This document shows positions 1-5,103 of a DNA stretch of 6,549 nt, one piece after another. Every line of letters begins with the position of its first letter. The first letter of the stretch is position 1. Made by a program: the position numbers and the translations under genes. Where the stretch lies: assembly GCA_039812085.1 (NCBI GenBank), contig JBDHZU010000113.1, positions 1 through 6,549 of the forward strand. Reading direction: 5' to 3'. Origin of the DNA: JBDHZU01 sp039812085. GTDB taxonomy: Bacteria; Actinomycetota; Actinomycetes; S36-B12; UBA10799. The notes below the pieces were generated by a model. It saw nothing but the letters and a program-made list of their open reading frames with translations. It searched no databases and was not told the origin of the DNA.

Positions 1-3
1 GGA

Positions 4-1680
4 TCAGATCCAGGTGGGGAACCACATGCGCAGCATCCAGTCGCTGTAGTTAATGGGCTGCCCGGTCCAAACTGGGAAGAACCACCAACTGATTGCGACG
101 ACTAGCACGAGGAAAGCTCCTGCAACCAGTCCGCCGTTGACTCGTCGGGCGTGTGCTGCCTCGTCGTTGGGGGCAGGGGTTGGGCCGATGATCGTGCCAA
201 GGCTGAGAGCTAAAGCGGCGATCAAGAACGGCGTAAAGACGATGGCGTAGAACGTGAAAATTGTGCGTTCTTGGAAGAACAGCCACGGCAACCAGCCAGC
301 GAGGAAACCGCACAGCACTGCGCCAGAGCGCCAGTCTCTGCGGGCGGCCCAACGCCATGCTTGGTGGAACAACGCCAGCGTGCCCGCCCACCAAATCAAC
401 GGATTGCCAAGCCCGAGGACTTCCTGCGCACAGTTGGAACTACTGCAGACGCCCTTCGGGGACTCGTAATAGAACGACGTCGGTCGGGTCATTAACGGCC
501 AGCCCCACGGATTCGATTGATACGAGTGTGGAGTGGTCAGGCCGACATTGAAGTTCCACGCCTCGACATGGAAATGCCACAACGACACCAGCGCCGCCCA
601 GGCTCCAGACAGGCCCTCGTTTTCTGCCGCCCACTGGCGATCCCAGCCGTTGCTACTGAGGAACCATCCCGACCACGTCAGTAGGTAGACGCAAACGGCA
701 ACCACCACGATTGAGACGAACGCGGGCAACGCGTCACGAACCAGCGCGGTTCGCCACGGTGTTGTGCTGCCAGCCGTTCGCCGCATGCCGACATCCCAAA
801 GCGCGGTCAACAGTCCGAACGCCGCAATGAAGTAAATGCCGCTCCACTTCACGCCACAGGCCAAGCCGAGCGAAACCCCTGCAGCGACTCGCCACCAACG
901 AATCCCCAGCCATTGGTTTGCGGCTGCTGGATTGATCGAGAAGCCATCGCCCAGGCGGTCTGCCAGTCGTCGTCGGGCTTGGTCTCGATCAAGCAGCAGG
1001 AACCCGAAGGCGGACAGGGCGAAGAACATGAGTGAGCCGTCCAGCAGGGCGGTCCGACTCATCACGATTGCGAGTCCGTCCAACGCCAGCAGGAGTCCGG
1101 CAATGCTGCCAATCAGATTCGATCGAGTCAGGCGACGAACGATGCGCGCCAGAATCAGCACGCTCGCAATCCCAAGAATGGCGACGGCGATCCGCCAACC
1201 GAACGGTGTGACCCCAAAGAAGTGTTCCCCACTGGCAATGACCCATTTGCCTATTGGTGGGTGGACCACGAACGACGGTTCGCCGGTATACAGATGCGCT
1301 AGTGACTGTGGATCCCCCGTGGAGTCCAGGATCTGTTGATCGGCGCCCTTGATTGATTGCTGTTCATGGCCAAACAACAGCAGGCTCAGCGCATCTTTCA
1401 TGTAGTACGTCTCGTCGAAGACGACCGCACGTGGATTGCCCAAACCAGGGATACGTAACGCCGCCGCCGCCAGCATCGCCAGCACCGGACCTAACCACCC
1501 GCGCCACCCGCCCGCGGGCATGTCCGGAACCAGCCGAGACCGTCGGAGCTGGACCACATCGACTGCCTCAGGCGACTGTTGTCGCTCGGCAATCAGACTT
1601 GGTGCGCTCACCGGCGCAATGCTAGGGGTTTCCGCCGTGCTGCTGGCGCTGCTCAGCAGATTCGGTAGTTGGTGTGCCAC
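4..1680 (-). CDS. pmt: Polyprenyl-phosphate-mannose--protein O-mannosyltransferase (GT39 PMT family)
   Basis: This is a multi-pass membrane enzyme (558 aa) that transfers mannose from polyprenyl-phosphate-mannose to Ser/Thr of proteins leaving through Sec. Seen in the sequence: a cytoplasmic, Ala/Ser/Pro-rich N-terminus of about 60 residues, a first membrane segment (about 62-78), then the first outer loop with the catalytic acidic pair D89-E90 in VVFDETYYMKDA. Next come a conserved VVHPPIGKW (138-146), SRTALLDGSLMFF (208-220) and further hydrophobic segments (about 160-180, 188-207, 211-230, 264-290, 318-340, 454-472, 476-497, 515-536). The C-terminal RMWFPTWI resembles actinobacterial PMTs. 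The length is normal for bacterial members (about 500-560 aa). The start is uncertain. GTG at 1680 gives the longest frame but has no Shine-Dalgarno. GTG at 1611 (residue 24) has a TANNNT box exactly 7 nt upstream, suggesting a leaderless start and a 535-aa protein. ATG at 1521 (residue 54) is less likely because it lies so close to the first membrane segment. The gene is divergent from rsmI. Family assignment is firm; the substrate lipid is inferred from the family. Confidence 0.93.
   Translation of the reverse strand: MAHQLPNLLSSASSTAETPSIAPVSAPSLIAERQQSPEAVDVVQLRRSRLVPDMPAGGWRGWLGPVLAMLAAAALRIPGLGNPRAVVFDETYYMKDALSLLLFGHEQQSIKGADQQILDSTGDPQSLAHLYTGEPSFVVHPPIGKWVIASGEHFFGVTPFGWRIAVAILGIASVLILARIVRRLTRSNLIGSIAGLLLALDGLAIVMSRTALLDGSLMFFALSAFGFLLLDRDQARRRLADRLGDGFSINPAAANQWLGIRWWRVAAGVSLGLACGVKWSGIYFIAAFGLLTALWDVGMRRTAGSTTPWRTALVRDALPAFVSIVVVAVCVYLLTWSGWFLSSNGWDRQWAAENEGLSGAWAALVSLWHFHVEAWNFNVGLTTPHSYQSNPWGWPLMTRPTSFYYESPKGVCSSSNCAQEVLGLGNPLIWWAGTLALFHQAWRWAARRDWRSGAVLCGFLAGWLPWLFFQERTIFTFYAIVFTPFLIAALALSLGTIIGPTPAPNDEAAHARRVNGGLVAGAFLVLVVAISWWFFPVWTGQPINYSDWMLRMWFPTWI
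1619..1624 (-). promoter_or_regulatory. Possible -10 box (TAGCAT) for a leaderless pmt transcript
   Basis: Read on the minus strand, TAGCAT is followed by 7 nt and then an in-frame GTG (1611-1609) of pmt. TANNNT about 7 nt before a start codon is the known signature of leaderless transcription in actinobacteria. I see no matching -35 at 17-18 bp. The box lies inside the longest pmt reading frame, so it is only meaningful if translation begins at 1611 rather than 1680. A match to TANNNT by chance is easy, hence the low confidence. Confidence 0.3.
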
Positions 1681-1689
1681 TGTGAATGG

Positions 1690-2547
1690 GTGTCGAGTTC
1701 AGGTCGAATTGTGCTGGCGGCAACCCCGCTGGGCAATCCGCAAGACGCCAGCGCTCACTTGTGTCAGTTACTCACGATGGCGGATGTCATCGCTGCCGAA
1801 GACACTCGTCGCACCCAACGTCTAGCTCGTGATCTGAACATCACCACCACAGGGCGATTCGTCTCCTTCTATGAAGCAGTCGAAGCTGAACGAATCGACG
1901 GGCTGCTCACTGCTGCCCAGGATGGTCAACTCGTCCTCGTCGTGACCGATGCCGGAATGCCAGCGGTGAGCGATCCGGGCTTCCGACTCGTCGAACAAGC
2001 TCGGGAACGAGGCATCCCGCTCACGGTTGCTCCTGGCCCATCCGCTGTGACCACGGCACTCGTCTTGTCCGGCCTACCGACGGACCGCTTCACCTTTGAA
2101 GGATTCCTTCCACGTAAAGCCGGAGCGCGGGATCGTGTATTGACAGAACTGGCGACTCAGCGACGAACGATGGTCTTCTTCGAATCCCCTCGACGTACCG
2201 CCGACACTGTCGCAGCAATGGCCGCGGCTTTCGGTAGTGAACGGCCAGCTGCGTTGTGTCGGGAGCTCACCAAGACCTACGAAGAAGTCGTCACCGGGAC
2301 TCTCGCGGACCTTCAACAGCGAGTGTCGGCTGAAGTGTTGGGTGAGGTCACCATCGTGGTGGGTGGTGCGGATGAGCCACCAGTCATGGATCTTGATGAG
2401 GCCGTCGCGGAGGTACACGCAAAGGTGGAAGCCGGGCTGGATCGCAAGCAGGCATTGGCGGAAGTCGTTGCTACGTCAGGGATTCGACGCCGAGAGCTAT
2501 ACAACGCCTTTGAGCAAAGTCGCCGAAACCCTGAATCCAGGACCTAA
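1690..2547 (+). CDS. rsmI: 16S rRNA (cytidine(1402)-2'-O)-methyltransferase
   Basis: RsmI uses S-adenosylmethionine to methylate the 2'-OH of C1402 in the decoding centre of 16S rRNA, fine-tuning start-codon choice and fidelity. It is a tetrapyrrole-methylase-fold protein. Motifs seen, numbered from GTG 1690 (285 aa): LAATPLGNP (9-17), AEDTRRT (36-42), VTDAGMPAVSDPG (85-97), APGPSAVTTALVLSGLP (114-130), FEGFLPRK (136-143), FFESPRR (163-169), CRELTKTYEEVVTG (190-203) and GEVTIVVGG (218-226). These are the standard RsmI blocks in order, followed by a helical C-terminal tail with LAEVVATSGIRRRELYNA (256-273). The open frame reaches back to TTG 1669 and GTG 1672, but homologues start about 4-6 residues before the GR(I/L)VLAATP strand. 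That favours GTG 1690, which also avoids overlap with pmt. No start has a convincing Shine-Dalgarno. The gene is head-to-head with pmt, as Rv1002c and Rv1003 are in Mycobacterium tuberculosis. Confidence 0.94.
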   Translation: MSSSGRIVLAATPLGNPQDASAHLCQLLTMADVIAAEDTRRTQRLARDLNITTTGRFVSFYEAVEAERIDGLLTAAQDGQLVLVVTDAGMPAVSDPGFRLVEQARERGIPLTVAPGPSAVTTALVLSGLPTDRFTFEGFLPRKAGARDRVLTELATQRRTMVFFESPRRTADTVAAMAAAFGSERPAALCRELTKTYEEVVTGTLADLQQRVSAEVLGEVTIVVGGADEPPVMDLDEAVAEVHAKVEAGLDRKQALAEVVATSGIRRRELYNAFEQSRRNPESRT

Positions 2548-2577
2548 GTCATCAGTCTCGTGGGGCCACTTCTCCCT

Positions 2578-2606
2578 TTGTAAGGCGTAGGTTAGGCTTG
2601 CCTAAT
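2578..2606 (+). promoter_or_regulatory. Candidate promoter of the efeOB operon
   Basis: A possible -35 TTGTAA (2578-2583) and a -10 CCTAAT (2601-2606) are separated by 17 bp. Each hexamer matches 4 of 6 positions of the vegetative consensus. Transcription would begin near 2613, leaving a leader of about 40 nt before the efeO start codon. An alternative -10 is TAGGCT at 2593-2598, but I find no -35 for it. The promoter call is supported mainly by its superposition on an iron-repressor box, which would block RNA polymerase when occupied. Confidence 0.45.
2587..2605 (+). promoter_or_regulatory. DtxR/IdeR-type iron box upstream of efeO
   Basis: Aligned to the 19-bp consensus TWAGGTWAGSCTWACCTWA, this site matches 17 of 19 positions; only position 1 (G for T) and position 14 (G for A) differ. 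Its core is a perfect inverted repeat, TTAGGC-TT-GCCTAA (2592-2605). Iron-loaded DtxR/IdeR repressors bind such sites and shut off iron-uptake genes in actinobacteria. It sits 47 bp before the efeO start codon and covers the spacer and -10 of the proposed promoter. From this I infer repression of efeOB in iron-rich cells and expression when iron is scarce. Confidence 0.85.
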
Positions 2607-2618
2607 CAGACAGTTTCT

Positions 2619-2633
2619 GGCGCTCCCAGCGCC
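2619..2633 (+). repeat. Short perfect hairpin in the efeO leader
   Basis: GGCGCT (2619-2624), loop CCC, AGCGCC (2628-2633) forms a perfect 6-bp GC-rich stem. It lies downstream of the proposed transcription start, so it would be near the 5' end of the efeOB mRNA, about 8 nt before the ribosome binding site. It could protect the 5' end of the message, or it could be a weak terminator for rsmI read-through, since many actinobacterial terminators lack a U-tract. The sequence does not decide between these. Confidence 0.4.
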
Positions 2634-2641
2634 TTCTCGAC

Positions 2642-2650
2642 AGGTGAGGT
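2642..2650 (+). promoter_or_regulatory. Ribosome binding site of efeO
   Basis: AGGTGAGGT lies just before ATG 2653, with the AGGTG part 6 nt and the GAGGT part 2 nt from the start codon. It is the strongest Shine-Dalgarno sequence in the window and fixes the efeO start at 2653, which also gives a well-formed lipoprotein signal peptide. Confidence 0.75.
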
Positions 2651-2652
2651 AG

Positions 2653-3789
2653 ATGAAGAAGGGTCTTGTGCTGCTTGCAGCAGCTTCCGGGATGGTCCTC
2701 GCAGGATGCACATCGCAATCTGCTGACGGAACGATCTCCGTGGAAAGCAGTAACGATGCATGCAAGTTGTCGGCCACCAGCGCACCTGCTGGAAACGTCA
2801 CCTTCTCTGTGAAGAACACCGGCTCACAGGTCACTGAGTTCTACATCCTCGCTTCTGACGGTCTTCAGGTTGTGAGCGAAGTTGAGAACATCGGCCCAGG
2901 AATCACCCGCGAACTAGTCACGCAGTTGACCCAGGGTGATTACTTCAGCTCCTGCAAGCCAGGGATGAAGGGCGATGGCATCCGTGCTCCCTTCAAGGTG
3001 ACTGCCTCCACGGCGAGCCCATCGGTGAACGCCGACACGGCCAAGCTGCTGCAGCAAGCCACCGCGAACTACGTGGCTTACGTCCAAGACCAGAGCCAGC
3101 AGTTGCTCGTCCAGACTGAGAAGTTCGCCACCGCATTCGCGGCTGGTGATACGGCCCAAGCCAAGGCGCTGTACGCACAAACCCGCATGCATTACGAACG
3201 GATCGAACCAGTTGCTGAATCCTTCGGCGATCTCGATCCCAAGTTGGATCTTCGTGAGACTGACCTGGAAAAGGGTCAAGTGTGGACCGGCTGGCACCGT
3301 GCCGAGAAGGATCTGTGGCCACCGGCTGGTTACACGCCAATGACTCAGGCGCAGCGCCAACAGCTGGCCGACGAATTGGTCGCAGATACCAAGCAGCTCA
3401 ACACCAAGGTCCAAAACCTGACGCTGACTCCTGCACAGCTGGCTAATGGCGCTAAGGGTCTGCTTGACGAGGTAGCGACCAGCAAGGTCACGGGTGAAGA
3501 AGAGAAGTGGTCACACACTGACCTCTACGACTTCCAGGCCAACGTGGAAGGTGCGCGGATCGCATTCCGAGTACTAGAACCAGTCGTTCAGCAGAAGAAC
3601 CCGCAACTTGCCACGCAGATCAACGAGAAGTTCGCTTCTCTGCAGACCCTGCTGGACAAGTACAAGACGCAAGATGGTGGTTACGTGACGTACGACCAGC
3701 TCACCCCGGAGCAGGTCAAGGAGCTGTCGGCCGCGGTCGATGCGCTCAGCGAGCCGCTGTCGAAGCTGACCACCACGGTGGTTAATTGA
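2653..3789 (+). CDS. efeO: Iron-uptake lipoprotein EfeO (cupredoxin plus M75/imelysin domains)
   Basis: EfeO is the extracytoplasmic iron-binding component of the EfeUOB system. Seen in the 378-aa product: a short lipoprotein signal with lipobox VLAGC (15-19; lipidated C19), so the protein should be anchored to the outer face of the membrane. A cupredoxin-like domain follows (about 28-116) with C37, a VTEFYIL segment (60-66), EVENIGPG (76-83) and C101 in YFSSCKPG. After a Ser/Thr/Pro linker (117-129) comes an M75 helical domain (about 130-375) with HYERIEPVAESFGDLD (180-195), the metal-binding HxxE motif as H215-R-A-E218 in TGWHRAEKDLW, and SHTDLYDFQANVEGA (287-301). This is the full two-domain EfeO rather than the M75-only EfeM form. 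It is the first gene of an operon, preceded by an iron box and overlapping efeB by 4 nt. Domain roles come from the family; iron as ligand is supported by the regulator site. No efeU permease gene is adjacent. Confidence 0.95.
   Translation: MKKGLVLLAAASGMVLAGCTSQSADGTISVESSNDACKLSATSAPAGNVTFSVKNTGSQVTEFYILASDGLQVVSEVENIGPGITRELVTQLTQGDYFSSCKPGMKGDGIRAPFKVTASTASPSVNADTAKLLQQATANYVAYVQDQSQQLLVQTEKFATAFAAGDTAQAKALYAQTRMHYERIEPVAESFGDLDPKLDLRETDLEKGQVWTGWHRAEKDLWPPAGYTPMTQAQRQQLADELVADTKQLNTKVQNLTLTPAQLANGAKGLLDEVATSKVTGEEEKWSHTDLYDFQANVEGARIAFRVLEPVVQQKNPQLATQINEKFASLQTLLDKYKTQDGGYVTYDQLTPEQVKELSAAVDALSEPLSKLTTTVVN
3769..3782 (+). promoter_or_regulatory. Shine-Dalgarno of efeB inside a small hairpin
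   Basis: GGTGG (3777-3781) is the only Shine-Dalgarno-like sequence before the efeB TTG start, 4 nt away. It forms the 3' arm of a perfect inverted repeat ACCACC-AC-GGTGGT (3769-3774 / 3777-3782). As RNA this probably folds as a 5-bp stem with a 4-nt loop. It lies in the last codons of efeO, so ribosomes finishing efeO would open it. That arrangement is typical of translational coupling; the coupling itself is inferred. Confidence 0.5.
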
Positions 3790-5039
3790 CCCGCGAATTT
3801 TCTCGACGACAAGTCCTCGGCGCTGCTGGAGCTGGTGCAGCCGCCGGGGCACTTGTCGTTGGCGGACCCGCCATCGCGGCAACAGCGACATCGGCGAATG
3901 CTGCCACTGGTGATGACCAGTACCCATTCCATGGCGAACACCAAGCGGGGATCGTCACGCCTGCTCAGGACCGTTTGCACTTTGCCTCGTTCGATCTGAC
4001 CTCGAAGTCCAAGGCGGATTTGGTCGCCATGCTGACGGCCTGGACTCGTGCGGCCGAGCGGATGACTCAAGGCCAGGATGCAGGAACCTACGGAGCAGTT
4101 AACGGTCCATACGACGCACCCCCGGAAGACACCGGAGAAGCGATCGGCCTGCCTGCTTCTGGTCTCACCCTGACCTTCGGATTTGGCCCGTCACTGTTCA
4201 GCGCGCATCCGTCGCTTGGGTTGTCCGCTAAGCGTCCCGCAGCATTGGTCGACCTGCCGAAGTTTGCTGGCGACAATCTTGATCCCGCCACGACCGGTGG
4301 CGACTTGTGTGTTCAGGCATGTGCGCAAGACCCACAAGTCGCAGTCCACGCCATCCGAAATCTTGCCCGGATCGGATTCGGTACGGCTGCTGTTCGCTGG
4401 TCCCAGTTGGGATTCGGTCGAACCTCTAGTACGTCCACCGCGCAAGCCACTCCGCGCAACCTGTTCGGATTCAAGGACGGCACCGCCAACCTCAAAGCTG
4501 AGGACACATCTGCCGTCGATCAGCATGTATGGGTCCAGCCCGGTGACGGCTCCGACTGGATGACGAACGGTTCGTACTTGATTGCCCGACGGATTCGGAT
4601 GAACATCGAAACCTGGGACCGTGGTTCATTACACGAACAGGAAGACATCATCGGCCGCACTAAGGCCACCGGTTCTCCGCTATCGGGTGGGGAAGAATTC
4701 ACCAACCCCGACTTCTCGATGAAGGGTGCAACCGGACCGATCATCCCGGTTGATTCCCATGTCAGCGTTGTACATCCCGATCACAACAACGGCGCTCAAC
4801 TGCTGCGCCGTGGCTACAACTTCGTGGACGGTTCGGACAAGCTGGGACGCCTGGATGCAGGCCTGTTCTTCCTGGCTTACGTCCGCGATCCGCGCAATTC
4901 GTTCATCCCGATGCAGGCAAAGATGGCTAAAGAGGACGCAATGATGGAGTACTTGCAGCCTGTTGGCTCCGGGATTTGGGCCGTTCCGCCAGGGGTGAAG
5001 GACGACCGCGAGTTCATCGGTTCCGGTCTGTTCGCTTAG
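3786..5039 (+). CDS. efeB: Tat-exported DyP-type haem peroxidase / deferrochelatase EfeB
   Basis: EfeB is a haem-containing dye-decolourising peroxidase exported folded by the Tat system. In the EfeUOB pathway it is proposed to oxidise Fe(II) for uptake, and a role in releasing iron from haem has also been reported. Seen in the 417-aa product: twin-arginine motif SRRQVLG (6-12), an Ala/Gly-rich hydrophobic stretch and a likely cleavage site after A39 (ANA-A). The mature domain begins with QYPFHGEHQAGIVTP (45-59). The DyP signature GFKDG (228-232) carries the distal Asp D231. The likely haem-ligating His is H325 in DSHV, and the distal Arg is in LLRRGYNF (R341 or R342). The C-terminus has GVKDDREFIGSGLF. 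The start is TTG 3786: a TAA in the same frame lies immediately before it (3783-3785) and no other ATG, GTG or TTG occurs before the twin-arginine motif, so this start is required for export. The gene overlaps the efeO stop by 4 nt (TTGA). Confidence 0.95.
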   Translation: MTREFSRRQVLGAAGAGAAAGALVVGGPAIAATATSANAATGDDQYPFHGEHQAGIVTPAQDRLHFASFDLTSKSKADLVAMLTAWTRAAERMTQGQDAGTYGAVNGPYDAPPEDTGEAIGLPASGLTLTFGFGPSLFSAHPSLGLSAKRPAALVDLPKFAGDNLDPATTGGDLCVQACAQDPQVAVHAIRNLARIGFGTAAVRWSQLGFGRTSSTSTAQATPRNLFGFKDGTANLKAEDTSAVDQHVWVQPGDGSDWMTNGSYLIARRIRMNIETWDRGSLHEQEDIIGRTKATGSPLSGGEEFTNPDFSMKGATGPIIPVDSHVSVVHPDHNNGAQLLRRGYNFVDGSDKLGRLDAGLFFLAYVRDPRNSFIPMQAKMAKEDAMMEYLQPVGSGIWAVPPGVKDDREFIGSGLFA

Positions 5040-5047
5040 TTCAGATC

Positions 5048-5070
5048 TGCTCGCGTCGAATCAGCGAGCA
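5048..5070 (+). terminator. Terminator-like hairpin after efeB
   Basis: TGCTCGC (5048-5054) and GCGAGCA (5064-5070) make a perfect 7-bp stem around a 9-nt loop, starting 9 bases after the efeB stop codon. It is followed by a mixed sequence rather than a run of T, so it is not a textbook intrinsic terminator. Actinobacteria often use such hairpins. It would separate the iron-regulated operon from metG. Confidence 0.45.
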
Positions 5071-5090
5071 TCGTTGATGTCATCGCTCCG

Positions 5091-5096
5091 TAGGAT
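5091..5096 (+). promoter_or_regulatory. Possible -10 box (TAGGAT) for leaderless metG
   Basis: TAGGAT ends 7 nt before ATG 5104, the spacing expected for a leaderless transcript whose first base is the start codon. I find no clear -35. The same bases include AGGA (5092-5095), which could instead act as a Shine-Dalgarno 8 nt from the start codon, so the two readings compete. Confidence 0.4.
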
Positions 5097-5103
5097 GGAA
5101 TGC

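Noticed and set aside
836..1339. A 167-codon open frame on the plus strand inside pmt
   Set aside because: It is antisense to conserved PMT motifs, with an Arg/Ser/Pro-rich translation typical of shadow frames and no family resemblance.
1669..1689. Upstream TTG (1669) or GTG (1672) as the rsmI start
   Set aside because: The extra residues (MVCHCEW) are unlike RsmI N-termini, have no Shine-Dalgarno, and would overlap pmt. GTG 1690 fits the family better, although this is not proven.
2560..2569. GTGG-GG-CCAC inverted repeat just after rsmI, considered as its terminator
   Set aside because: It has only a 4-bp stem and a 2-nt loop, with no following T-run beyond CTTTG. It is too weak to call.
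2914..3414. A 166-codon open frame on the minus strand inside efeO
   Set aside because: It is antisense to the EfeO cupredoxin and M75 coding region and has no recognisable domain.
5040..5103. A T-box or SAM-type riboswitch controlling metG
   Set aside because: The 64-bp gap is too short for a T-box and shows no T-box sequence or riboswitch-like pairing beyond one terminator-like hairpin.
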